A stretch of 64,000 nucleotides of DNA from NCBI RefSeq assembly GCF_004296575.1, contig NZ_SAYT01000002.1, positions 310,001-374,000 on the forward strand, given 5' to 3'. The translations under genes and the position numbers were made by a program. Position 1 is the stretch's first letter, and each line of letters opens with the position of its first letter. Positions 30,151 through 38,395 of the stretch are shown here, in pieces. The notes under the pieces were generated by a model that had not been told where the DNA came from, ran no database searches, and saw only the letters and a program-made list of their open reading frames with translations. This DNA is from Dyella amyloliquefaciens (lineage in GTDB: Bacteria > Pseudomonadota > Gammaproteobacteria > Xanthomonadales > Rhodanobacteraceae).

Positions 30151-30226
30151 CGTGTGAGGCTCTGCATCGCCACAGTCCAAAATCCCATCTGCAAATCTGG
30201 AACAAGCGCGCAACCAACGTCACTGG

Positions 30227-30246
30227 ATCCTCGCTTTCGCGAGGAT
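30227..30246. repeat. Short dispersed palindrome
   Basis: ATCCTCGC-tttc-GCGAGGAT inside TGGATCCTCGCTTTCGCGAGGATGACA. This layout (TGGATYCYCGC-TTTC-GCGRGRATGAC) is a widespread small intergenic repeat in many Proteobacteria, recalled from general knowledge. Confidence 0.6.
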
Positions 30247-30353
30247 GACAAGTGAATGGTTCTCGCGCGTCGCTTCACTTCCACCCCATCGATTCTTTGC
30301 GCATTCCCCCCACTTCCGTCATGCTCGCACCGCACCGCCATACCAGGCTTCCC

Positions 30354-31055
30354 ATGATCGAATTTGGACACGGAACCCACGTCGGCCTGCGCCGCACGCG
30401 CAACGAAGACACTTACTACGCCGACGCTTCGCTCGGCCTGTTCCTCGTCGCGGACGGCATGGGTGGTCACCAGCATGGCGAAGTTGCTTCGGCGCTGGTG
30501 CGCGATGCAGTAACCGATCTGGTGACACGCGGTCACAGCCTGGTCGAGGCCGTGCGTGCCGCCGACGTGCGGCTGATCCAGCACAGCCGCGGCTTCCAGG
30601 ATTCACGCCCGATGGGTACCACCATCGCCGCATTGCGCCTGCACGCGGATACCTACGAGGTTGCATGGGTCGGCGACAGCCGCGTGTACTTGTGGCAGAA
30701 GAACCTGCGCCAGGTCAGCCACGATCATTCACTGGTGCAGGAATTGGTCGCAGCAGGCACGCTCGACGCCACGCAGGCGGCGCGTCATCCTCAGCGCAAC
30801 GTGATCACCCAGGCACTCGGCATCACGGCGCCGGAGCAATTGCATATCGGCATGGCGCGCGGTCGACTCGAACCGGGCATGTGCTTCCTGCTGTGCACCG
30901 ATGGCCTTACCGAAGAAGTGAGCGACGCCGCCATGGCCGGCGTCGTGTCGCGCCGTGATCTCTCCGCACAGGAAAGCGTGGAGCATCTTTTGCTCGCCGC
31001 ACTGGATGCCGGCGGCAGCGACAACATCACGGCGATCCTTGCGCGCATCAACTGA
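30354..31055 (+). CDS. PP2C-family protein serine/threonine phosphatase
   Basis: A 233-residue PP2C/PrpC phosphatase. The start at 30354 gives MIEFGHGTHVGLRRTRNED, the canonical opening where R-x-x-N-E-D binds phosphate and metal. Other metal motifs are LVADGMGGHQHGEVAS, GDSRVYLW and GSDNITAIL. Single catalytic domain, no membrane helix. In-frame ATGs upstream (30252, 30321) would add unlike sequence. No partner kinase or type VI gene is adjacent. Confidence 0.9.
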   Translation: MIEFGHGTHVGLRRTRNEDTYYADASLGLFLVADGMGGHQHGEVASALVRDAVTDLVTRGHSLVEAVRAADVRLIQHSRGFQDSRPMGTTIAALRLHADTYEVAWVGDSRVYLWQKNLRQVSHDHSLVQELVAAGTLDATQAARHPQRNVITQALGITAPEQLHIGMARGRLEPGMCFLLCTDGLTEEVSDAAMAGVVSRRDLSAQESVEHLLLAALDAGGSDNITAILARIN

Positions 31056-31067
31056 GGCGCCAGGCGC

Positions 31068-31790
31068 TCAGTTGATCGCAGGCGCATCCTCGCGACGCCA
31101 CACGCTGGTTCCACCGGCACTCTTGTCGAGCCCATCAAGGCGGCGTTCGTGCGAGGCAAGCTCGTCGTCGTTCGCGCGCAACACGCGCGGCCGGCGATGC
31201 AGCACCACTGGTGCCAGCGCCACTGTCGCACCCTGCTCGTGCGCCCCCTCGAAGCCAAGGTCGAGCACGACCTGGCCCGAGGTCATCGAGATATAAACCT
31301 CGGCGAGCAGCTGAGCGTCAATCAGGCCGCCATGGAGGTCGCGCGCCGAGTTGTCCACGCCCAGTCGCTTACACAGCGCATCGAGGCTGTTGCGCTGACC
31401 GGGATAGCGTTCGCGCGCCATCATCAGTGTGTCGAGGACGCTGCAGCGATCTTCGATCCGGCCGTACGACTCGCCCAGGCGCGCCAGCTCGGCATTGAGA
31501 AAGCCGACGTCGAAGGTCGCGTTGTGGATGATCAGTTCGGCGCCATCGATGAACGCCAGGAACTCTTCCACGACATCGGCGAAACGCGGCTTGTCGAGCA
31601 GGAACTCATCTTCGATGCCGGTGACCTGGCGCGCCCCTTCATCGATCGCGCGATCGGGGTTGAGATAGGTCTGATAATGGCGACCGCTCGGACGACGCTC
31701 GATCATCTCCACACACGCAATTTCGATCAGGCGGTGGCCCTGACGTACCTCGAGACCGGTGGTCTCGGTATCCAGCACGATTTGCCTCAT
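31068..31790 (-). CDS. dnaQ: DNA polymerase III epsilon subunit
   Basis: A 240-residue 3'-5' proofreading exonuclease. Exo I LDTETTGL, Exo II near 95 ([12 protein letters not shown]) and Exo [17 protein letters not shown] are all present, as is the C-terminal polymerase-binding tail. Its start overlaps the rnhA stop by four bases. Confidence 0.95.
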   Translation of the reverse strand: MRQIVLDTETTGLEVRQGHRLIEIACVEMIERRPSGRHYQTYLNPDRAIDEGARQVTGIEDEFLLDKPRFADVVEEFLAFIDGAELIIHNATFDVGFLNAELARLGESYGRIEDRCSVLDTLMMARERYPGQRNSLDALCKRLGVDNSARDLHGGLIDAQLLAEVYISMTSGQVVLDLGFEGAHEQGATVALAPVVLHRRPRVLRANDDELASHERRLDGLDKSAGGTSVWRREDAPAIN

Positions 31791-32236
31791 GCCTTGCTCC
31801 TGAAGTGTTCGGCCTGCTCGCGTGCAGCGACATCGACCCGTTCGTTTTCAACATGGCCGTTGTGTCCGCGCACCCAATGCCATCGCACCTGGTGCCGTTC
31901 GACCGCCGTGGACAGGCGCTGCCATAGATCCTGGTTCTTCACCGGTTTCTTGTCGGCAGTGCGCCAGCCATTGGCGCGCCACTTGGGCACCCACTCCTCG
32001 ATGCCCTGCATGACGTAGCGCGAATCGGTGGTGAGCGACACCGTGCAGGGGCGCGTCAACGCTTCCAGCGCGCCAATGGCCGCCATCAGCTCCATGCGAT
32101 TATTGGTGGTGGCCGTCTCGCCACCTGAGAGCATGCGCTCCGTGCCCTTGGCGCGCAGCAGGGCAGCCCAGCCGCCCGGCCCGGGATTGCCCAGGCACGC
32201 ACCATCCGTAAATGCTTGCACTTCAGTCATTGTCAC
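31787..32236 (-). CDS. rnhA: Ribonuclease HI
   Basis: A 149-residue RNase H that cuts RNA in RNA-DNA hybrids. The acidic catalytic residues lie in [36 protein letters not shown] and the late VDVAAREQA. Start at 32236 or two codons later (ATG 32230). Coupled to dnaQ by an ATGA overlap. Confidence 0.96.
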   Translation of the reverse strand: MTMTEVQAFTDGACLGNPGPGGWAALLRAKGTERMLSGGETATTNNRMELMAAIGALEALTRPCTVSLTTDSRYVMQGIEEWVPKWRANGWRTADKKPVKNQDLWQRLSTAVERHQVRWHWVRGHNGHVENERVDVAAREQAEHFRSKA

Positions 32237-32252
32237 CCATCAAAACGAAAAA

Positions 32253-32936
32253 TCAGGACGCCGCATTGCGTCGGGCACCCGGTGCCAGACCCACATTCAC
32301 CGTGGCGGGCACGGCCTTGGGTTTGAGGCGGATAGGCGTGGCCATGCGCCGACGCTTGCGAGCAAGCATCAGATAGCCGCCGCCGAAGACATGTGTCGCG
32401 TCGAAACTCCCGCGGCTGCTGGGCCAGAGATGCCCCACCCGCTCCACGCGCTCGATGTCCAGCTCGATGCGGTTTACCCAGCGCTCGAGCAGAATCGGCG
32501 AATGCATCGCCGGTGAACGCCCCCGCGTGCGCCACATCATCCAGGGCAACCATGCACTGAAGGGATGCAGGCCGGTAATGGCCAGGACGCCACCGGGCGC
32601 AAGCACGCGGGATACTTCTTCGAGCAGATCCTGCGGCGTGGCCGACACCTCCAGGGCATGCCTCAGCAGCACCAGGTCGAAAGCGTCGTCCAGGAACGGC
32701 AGAGGCTCGTCGCCGCGGGCGTCAAGGTCGCCGGTATAGCGGTCTCCCTCCAGCTTGAGCCGCGTCCAGTTGCCCAGCAGGGGCAGCATCGGGGGGGCAT
32801 CTTCCGGGGTAACGCTCACCAGCAACCCATGCGTGCCGCTGCATCGCTGCAGGCCCGGCATCAATGCGGCCGATTCTTCGGCCAGCAGATTGCGCAGAGG
32901 GGCGCTGGAATAGATGTCTAGGTCACGCTGAGACAT
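32253..32936 (-). CDS. yafS: SAM-dependent methyltransferase (YafS-like)
   Basis: A 227-residue class I methyltransferase-like protein. The central DLVLLRHALEVSATPQDLLEE and VLAPGGVLAITGLHP strands match the post-I motifs; the glycine-rich motif I is not clear, so SAM binding is uncertain. ATG at 32936 (MSQRDLDIYSS) is preferred over a start 18 codons upstream. Gene order gloB-yafS-rnhA-dnaQ is the same as in E. coli. The C-terminus is basic and probably disordered. Confidence 0.8.
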   Translation of the reverse strand: MSQRDLDIYSSAPLRNLLAEESAALMPGLQRCSGTHGLLVSVTPEDAPPMLPLLGNWTRLKLEGDRYTGDLDARGDEPLPFLDDAFDLVLLRHALEVSATPQDLLEEVSRVLAPGGVLAITGLHPFSAWLPWMMWRTRGRSPAMHSPILLERWVNRIELDIERVERVGHLWPSSRGSFDATHVFGGGYLMLARKRRRMATPIRLKPKAVPATVNVGLAPGARRNAAS

Positions 32937-33163
32937 GCCTGGGCGGTCTGGCCGGGTCGATGGCGACAGTGTACCGGCTGGCCCGGGCATTGCGTGTCCT
33001 GGTTTGCATGTCGGTTACCAACCGGGCCACAAGGCTGAATAGGCAAACGCAAGGTTAACGTCTCACTAACGAGCGCGCCGGCTAGCCGCTTTATAGTCGG
33101 GCACCTCGCGCAAGCCAAGGACGCCTGCGCCAGTCGATACGAATAACGCGGAGGGGAAACTCC

Positions 33164-33928
33164 TTGCACGTCGTACCGTTACCGGCGCTTGCCGACAACT
33201 ACATCTGGCTGCTTCATGACGATGGCGGCCAGGCATTGGTAGTCGATCCAGGCGACGCATCTCCGGTTGAATCAGCCCTTGAAGCACGCGGACTTCATCT
33301 CCGCGCCATTCTGCTGACCCATCACCACCACGATCACATCGGTGGGGTCGATGCCCTGTTGTCGCGTCACCGTGTCCCGGTGTACGCGCCGCGTGACGAG
33401 CGGATCGTCCATGCGACCCATCGCGTGGGCGACGGAGATGTCGTCACGATCGATGTGCCGGCTTCGCGCTTCGAGGTCATCGCGGTTCCTGGCCACACCA
33501 CGACACACATCGCCTATGCCGGCGAGGGCATCCTGCTTTGCGGAGACACGCTTTTCAGCATGGGCTGTGGCCGCCTGTTCGAAGGCACGCCGGCACAGAT
33601 GCTGGCCTCGCTCGATCGCCTCGCTGCCCTGCCCGGCAACACCCTCGTTTGCTGCTCGCACGAGTACACCGCAGCCAATGGACGATTTGCGCAAACGATC
33701 GAGCCTTCCAATCATGCACTCGCGGCGCGGCAGCAGGAAGTGAGTGCGTTACGCGCTCGTAACCAGCCCAGCCTTCCGGTCAGCCTCGCCACCGAGCAAG
33801 CCACCAATCCCTTCCTTCGCACAGACAGCGAAGGCGTGATTGCCTGGAGCCAGCGTCACGGCATCGATGGCGATCGCGTTGCGCGTTTCGGAGCGCTGCG
33901 CGCCAACAAAGATGGTTTTGCCGGATGA
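33164..33928 (+). CDS. gloB: Hydroxyacylglutathione hydrolase (glyoxalase II)
   Basis: A 254-residue metallo-beta-lactamase-fold enzyme that hydrolyses S-D-lactoylglutathione to D-lactate in methylglyoxal detoxification. Metal motif THHHHDHIGG (about 51-60), then VPGHTTTHI, FCGDTLFS-like LLCGDTLFSMGCG and CCSHEYTAAN. Start is TTG at 33164 with GGAGGGGA seven bases upstream, giving the normal length. Divergent from yafS. Overlaps mltD by four bases. Confidence 0.94.
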   Translation: MHVVPLPALADNYIWLLHDDGGQALVVDPGDASPVESALEARGLHLRAILLTHHHHDHIGGVDALLSRHRVPVYAPRDERIVHATHRVGDGDVVTIDVPASRFEVIAVPGHTTTHIAYAGEGILLCGDTLFSMGCGRLFEGTPAQMLASLDRLAALPGNTLVCCSHEYTAANGRFAQTIEPSNHALAARQQEVSALRARNQPSLPVSLATEQATNPFLRTDSEGVIAWSQRHGIDGDRVARFGALRANKDGFAG

Positions 33929-35169
33929 GTACACGTCGCCTACGTCCGTTGCCCTTGGCCATGTCGGTCCTGCTGGCCGCTTGTGCAACGACGCCGACGC
34001 CCAAGCCTTCAGGCCCGTCCGTACAGGCACCGAAACCTCAGCCGGTGCGCGATATTGCACGTCCCCTCGCGAGCCCCGCCAAGCCGAACGCAAGCGATGC
34101 GGGCGTATGGGATCAGTTGCGCAGCAGTTTTCAGATGGCCGATTGCGATGCCGACCCGGGCATCGCCATGTGGGCGCGTCGCTACACGCAGAACCCGGAC
34201 CGTTTCGAGAGCCAGCTCGCTGCCGCGGCACCGCGCCTGGCCTATGTGCAGCAGATTGCAGCCCGGCACAACGTCGCCGGCGAGTTTGCCTTGCTGCCCT
34301 GGGTGGAAAGCCAGTACCGGCCTGTTCCTGGAAACAAGAACGCGCCTGCCGGCATGTGGCAGATCATGCCGGCGACGGCCAGCGCACTGGGCATTCGTGT
34401 CGACAAGAATTTCGATGGCCGCCTGGATGTCCCGGCGGCGACGGATGCCATCATGGCCCTGCTCAGTCGTTACCACGACGATCTGGGTGACTGGCGCCTG
34501 GTGGACTACGCCTTCAACGCCGGCGAGTTCGGCGTGAAGCGCATGGTGGGTCAGCACGGCACACCGCCTGACAACCCCGTCATTCCCAAGATGCCGGTGA
34601 AAGCAGTGACACGCGAACACTTGGTGAAGCTGCTCGCCATTTCATGCGTCATCCGGGAACCCGAGCGATTCAACGTCAGCCTGCCTTCCTTGCCTTCCGA
34701 GCAACGGCTGGTCGCGGTCAGCATCGACAACTCCATGCCGATCGCACATGCGGCCGATCACGCCGGCATGTCATCGGACGAGTTGAAAGACCTCAATGCG
34801 GCCTTCCGCAACGGCATGGTCGATTCGCATGCATCGCCCTACCTGCTCATGCCCAGCAACCACGTGCAGCAGTTTCGCAGCTCGCTGCTCAGCGCGAATG
34901 ACGACAGCAACGCCAATGTACCGGGCACTGCCGTTCTGCCTCCGCTGGGCGCAACGCTCGCCGGCGCCAACAGCACGGACAGCGACGCCTCGTCGGCATC
35001 GAAGAAGCGCTCGTCGGTAAGGCAGACCCATACCGTGAAGTCGGGCGAAAGCCTCTGGAGCATCTCCCGGCAGTACTCGATCGACGTCAAGCAACTGCAG
35101 CAGTGGAATCACCTGCAGGGCGCTGGTGTGAAACCCGGGCAGGTACTCAAGCTCAGCGCGCCGGGCTGA
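33925..35169 (+). CDS. mltD: Membrane-bound lytic murein transglycosylase D with LysM domain
   Basis: A 414-residue lipoprotein (lipobox LLAAC, Cys20). The SLT domain (about 85-240) has the catalytic Glu in LLPWVESQYRP, then PAGMWQIMPATA and FNAGEFG. One LysM domain closes the protein (residues 370-412: HTVKSGESLWSISRQYSID), fewer than the two in E. coli MltD. It cleaves peptidoglycan glycan strands to anhydromuropeptides. Translationally coupled to gloB (ATGA). Confidence 0.92.
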   Translation: MSTRRLRPLPLAMSVLLAACATTPTPKPSGPSVQAPKPQPVRDIARPLASPAKPNASDAGVWDQLRSSFQMADCDADPGIAMWARRYTQNPDRFESQLAAAAPRLAYVQQIAARHNVAGEFALLPWVESQYRPVPGNKNAPAGMWQIMPATASALGIRVDKNFDGRLDVPAATDAIMALLSRYHDDLGDWRLVDYAFNAGEFGVKRMVGQHGTPPDNPVIPKMPVKAVTREHLVKLLAISCVIREPERFNVSLPSLPSEQRLVAVSIDNSMPIAHAADHAGMSSDELKDLNAAFRNGMVDSHASPYLLMPSNHVQQFRSSLLSANDDSNANVPGTAVLPPLGATLAGANSTDSDASSASKKRSSVRQTHTVKSGESLWSISRQYSIDVKQLQQWNHLQGAGVKPGQVLKLSAPG

Positions 35170-35270
35170 AATCCTCGGCGCCGCAAGACCATGGATTGGC
35201 CGGCTGCCCTACGTCACGCCACCGCGCGCGCACTTCGATAGGCAGACGTCGCAGGGAGTCGCGCACTGCA

Positions 35271-35551
35271 GGCGCGCTGATCGTGGGCATTGCCCGCCAT
35301 CGCTCCGTCGCCGATGCCATGCATCGCGAAGGCGCTCAACTCAACCGCACCTACCGCAACGATCGCCTCAAGGGCTACGCCGACAAGGCCGCCTACGCGT
35401 GCGGCGCCAACATTGGATGCTCTGCGATGTCGCCATGTCAGAGGCGGGAAACGAGGGCGCCTTCGTTTGCTCGCATCTCACCCTGGTCATCACGGGCGAA
35501 ATCAGCACCATGGATGCCGGATACAACATCCTCGGCATGGCGGGCACCTGA
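35271..35551 (+). pseudogene. fabI: Remnant of enoyl-ACP reductase FabI with internal deletion
   Basis: Starting at 35271 the frame reads GALIVGIARHRSV, then ADAMHREGAQLNRTY and RNDRLKGYADKAA, the NAD-binding N-terminus of FabI. From 35426, in a different frame, it reads CDVAMSEAGNEGAFVC, SHLTLVITGEI and MDAGYNILGMAGT to a stop at 35549-35551, which is the FabI C-terminus. About 150 middle residues, including the Tyr/Lys active site, are missing and there is a frameshift at the junction. No plausible start codon. Non-functional. Confidence 0.75.
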
Positions 35552-35569
35552 AGCCGCAATCCAGCCAAT

Positions 35570-35599
35570 AAAAAGGGCGGCCCAGGCCGCCCTTTTCTT
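35570..35599. terminator. Bidirectional terminator between fabI remnant and ppiD
   Basis: AAAGGGCGGC-ccag-GCCGCCCTTTTC, 23 bases after the ppiD stop on the minus strand with A/T tracts on both sides. Confidence 0.85.
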
Positions 35600-35621
35600 T
35601 CACTCGTCGCAACGAGTTCGC

Positions 35622-37526
35622 TTACATGCGATCCGCCGCGATCTTGATGTCGGTCTTCGCCTTCAGCGCGTCGATGAATTCCTGCGTAGCGAGGATGCCG
35701 TAAGCCTGCGCCATCTGGTTGCGCAAGGCGTCGCGCTGCTCGAACGTCACCTTGGAAAGATCGCCTTCCTGCACCTTGTCCACCGCCACCAGCGCATAGT
35801 TGCCGTCAGCCGTGGAAACACGGGCGAACTGCGACTTGCCGTCAGTGGGGTGCGGCAACAGGAACGCCTGCTCCAACACTTCCGGAGCCACGCCCTGCTG
35901 CATGCGGATGGCGTTCGGCACGGTCTGTACGGTCGCACCTGCCGCGACGGCAACCGCCTGCATGTCCTCACCCTTCTGCACCTTGGCGAGCAGCCCATCG
36001 GCATTCTTCAGGGCTTCCGCGGCGATACGCTCGTCGAGAATCTTCTGGCGAACCTGATCGCGCACTTCCGCCAGCGGACGGGCTGCGGCAGGCACGTGCT
36101 TGTCCACGCGGACCACGACGGCATGGTCCGGGCCGAGTTCGATCAGGCCGGAGTTGTTGCCCTGCACGAGCACGTCATCCGAGAACGCGGTCTGCACCAG
36201 CTTGGGGTTTGCCGTAATGCCCTCGCCACCCTTGCGCGAGAACTGCGCCGTGGTCTGGATCGGCAGGTTCAGCGCCTGCGACGCCGCCTCGAGCGAAGAC
36301 GGATTCTGATAGGTCTGGTCGGTGAGCTTGCCGGCCAGTTCGCTGTACTGGCGATCACGCTCGGTGCTCAGGTAATCCTTGGCGATCTGGTCGCGCACTT
36401 CGGCGAACGGCTTGGCCTCACCGCTGCGCACGTCGCGCAGGAACAGCACGTGGTAACCCTCGTCGGACAGCACCGGCTTGGAGATCTGGCCCTTCTGCAT
36501 GGCGAACAACGCGGCATCGAAGGCCGGATTGGTGACGCCCTTCTCCAGCCAACCCAGGTCACCGCCCGCGCGCTTGGAGCCCAGATCTTCCGAATCCTGA
36601 TCGGCGAGCTTGGCGAAATTCTCCGGGTTCGCTTCGCCGGCGACCTTCTCAGCCTTGGCGAGCGCGGCCTTCTGCTGGTCCGGCGTCGCGTTCTTCGGAA
36701 CATTGATCAGGATGTGCGACACCAGACGCTGCTCAGGCTGCACGAAGCGCTGCTTCTGCTCCTCGTAGCGCTTCTTGAGCTCGTCCTCGCTCGGCTGGGC
36801 GTCGACCTTGAGGTCGCTGCCATTCACTTCGATGTACTTCAGCGACACCTGCTCCGGATTCATGAAATCCGCCTGGTGGTCCTTGTAGTAGGACTCCAGC
36901 TGAGCGTCGGTGACTGCGTTGTCGGCGAGCGCCGGACGGGGAACCGCGAACCAGCGCAGGTCACGGCGCTGGTAAAGCAGGCCCAGGTAGCGGTCCATGT
37001 CCGCATCGGTCACGACGGCGCTGTCGATGATGGCGCGGGGCACCAGGCCCGGCTCAAGCGACGCGCGCTGGCTGGCCTCGAACATCGCCGGCGACATGTT
37101 CTGCGCGGCGAGAATGGCGCGGTACGTGGTGGGGTCGAACTGACCGTTGACCTGGAACTGCGGCGCTCCGGCAATGCGCTCGCGCAGCGCGAGATCCGAC
37201 ACCTTCATGCCGAGCGTCTCGTTCGCCTGGCGAAGCAGCTGCTCGTTGATCAGCTGGTCCAGGATGCGACGCTTCATTTCCGGCTGCTCGAACTGCGCGG
37301 CGTCGAAGCTGTCGCCCATGCGCGCCATGGCGTCGCGACGGGCCTCGTTCATGCGGTCCTGGAAGTCGCGCTGGGATATCTCGTGCTTACCCACCATCGC
37401 CACGTAGGTTTCCGTGTGCGAGGCGAAGTAGGACTCGATGCCGAAGAACGAAATAGCGAAAACGCAAATGCCCAGAATGACAATCGAAGGCCATCCGTGA
37501 AGCTTGTTACGCAGTGCCTGAAGCAT
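35622..37526 (-). CDS. ppiD: Peptidyl-prolyl isomerase PpiD
   Basis: A 634-residue inner-membrane-anchored periplasmic chaperone. One N-terminal transmembrane helix (about 14-31, IVILGICVFAISFFGIE), a SurA-like helical N-domain, and a parvulin domain at about 260-360 (RLVSHILINVPKNATPDQQ, GGDLGWLEKGVTNPAFD). It assists folding of proteins leaving the Sec translocon. It follows hupB and two tRNAs after the clp-lon cluster, the E. coli order. Confidence 0.94.
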   Translation of the reverse strand: MLQALRNKLHGWPSIVILGICVFAISFFGIESYFASHTETYVAMVGKHEISQRDFQDRMNEARRDAMARMGDSFDAAQFEQPEMKRRILDQLINEQLLRQANETLGMKVSDLALRERIAGAPQFQVNGQFDPTTYRAILAAQNMSPAMFEASQRASLEPGLVPRAIIDSAVVTDADMDRYLGLLYQRRDLRWFAVPRPALADNAVTDAQLESYYKDHQADFMNPEQVSLKYIEVNGSDLKVDAQPSEDELKKRYEEQKQRFVQPEQRLVSHILINVPKNATPDQQKAALAKAEKVAGEANPENFAKLADQDSEDLGSKRAGGDLGWLEKGVTNPAFDAALFAMQKGQISKPVLSDEGYHVLFLRDVRSGEAKPFAEVRDQIAKDYLSTERDRQYSELAGKLTDQTYQNPSSLEAASQALNLPIQTTAQFSRKGGEGITANPKLVQTAFSDDVLVQGNNSGLIELGPDHAVVVRVDKHVPAAARPLAEVRDQVRQKILDERIAAEALKNADGLLAKVQKGEDMQAVAVAAGATVQTVPNAIRMQQGVAPEVLEQAFLLPHPTDGKSQFARVSTADGNYALVAVDKVQEGDLSKVTFEQRDALRNQMAQAYGILATQEFIDALKAKTDIKIAADRM

Positions 37527-37574
37527 GGTTTGGTCCCGGCTAAATCGTTGTTCAGCGCACCATGTGCGCAGTGC

Positions 37575-37608
37575 TTAAAAAGCAAGGGCGCCACTCGGGC
37601 GCCCTTGC
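37575..37608 (-). terminator. Intrinsic terminator after tRNA-Asp
   Basis: On the minus strand GCAAGGGCGC-loop-GCGCCCTTGC followed by TTTTTAA, seven bases past the tRNA-Asp end and in front of ppiD. Confidence 0.85.
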
Positions 37609-37614
37609 GAACTA

Positions 37615-37691
37615 TGGCGGAGCGGACGGGACTCGAACCCGCGACCTCCGGCGTGACAGGCCAGCATTCTAACCGACTGAACTACCGCTCC
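37615..37691 (-). tRNA. tRNA-Asp (GTC), second copy
   Basis: 77 bases with encoded CCA; identical to the plus-strand tRNA-Asp at 24216-24292. Lies between tRNA-Val and ppiD. Confidence 0.97.
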
Positions 37692-37700
37692 GCATATTTC

Positions 37701-37775
37701 TGGTGGGTGCTGTAGGGATCGAACCTACGACCCTCGCCTTGTAAGGGCGACGCTCTACCGCTGAGCTAAGCACCC
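37701..37775 (-). tRNA. tRNA-Val (TAC)
   Basis: 75 bases with encoded CCA. The acceptor GGGTGCT pairs with AGCACCC; the anticodon TAC is in CCTTACAAGG. It is 20 bases after the hupB stop, so it may be on the hupB transcript. Confidence 0.97.
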
Positions 37776-37795
37776 GAAACTAAGCAAGTAGCCGC

Positions 37796-38068
37796 TTAGT
37801 TTAGGGCATCCTTGAGGGTCTTGCCAGCCTTGAATGCCGGAACCTTCGAGGCCTTGATCTTGATCGTCTCGTTGGTGCGCGGATTGCGGCCGGTACGAGC
37901 GGCGCGCTTGCGCACGGTGAAGGTGCCAAAGCCGACCACCGACACGTCGTCACCCTTCTTCAGCGCCTTCTGCACGGTCTCGAAGAAAGCCTCGAGAGCA
38001 CGGCCGGCGTCAGCCTTGGTGAGTTCGGCCTTCTCGGCAATGGCATTGATCAGATCGGTTTTATTCAT
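37796..38068 (-). CDS. hupB: DNA-binding protein HU-beta
   Basis: A 90-residue nucleoid protein that bends and compacts DNA. Signature [22 protein letters not shown] (arm region) and the opening [22 protein letters not shown]. Position next to lon is conserved across Gammaproteobacteria. Confidence 0.97.
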   Translation of the reverse strand: MNKTDLINAIAEKAELTKADAGRALEAFFETVQKALKKGDDVSVVGFGTFTVRKRAARTGRNPRTNETIKIKASKVPAFKAGKTLKDALN

Positions 38069-38395
38069 TGAGACACTCCCTTAAACGGTTATGCAGCCCG
38101 CGTGGTCATTCTGGGACCAGGCGACGTCTATGCGACCAGGGCACCGGGACATCGCCAAGCAACCCCGCATCACTGCGCATCGTGCTCGGCGTCAGGCTGC
38201 GGTGCCGCCTTTATACCAGCGGCCCCTAGGGTCCGCAATGACAAGGTTTTCCAAGGGTTCGCACGGTTCAGCATGCTTCGCGAACGCTTGCAAAGTGCGT
38301 GTCGAAACGCTATGCGAAACGCACTTCAGGTTATGACGAGCCCATGAAAAAACGGGCGGAACCCCGCCCGTTTTTTCGGTGACGCGAATCACGGA
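38069..38395. other. lon-hupB intergenic region
   Basis: About 330 bases holding the hupB promoter region and the lon terminator. An imperfectly spaced inverted repeat (AGTGCGT at about 38294 and ACGCACT at about 38320) could be an operator. No gene is visible. Confidence 0.4.
38346..38376. terminator. Intrinsic terminator of lon
   Basis: AAAAAACGGGCGG-aac-CCGCCCGTTTTTT, about 20 bases past the lon stop on the minus strand; symmetric A and T tracts make it work in both directions. Confidence 0.9.

Noticed and set aside
35103-37715. Very long open frame on the plus strand (870 codons) over ppiD
   Set aside because: It is the antisense shadow of ppiD; codon pattern and motifs belong to the minus strand.
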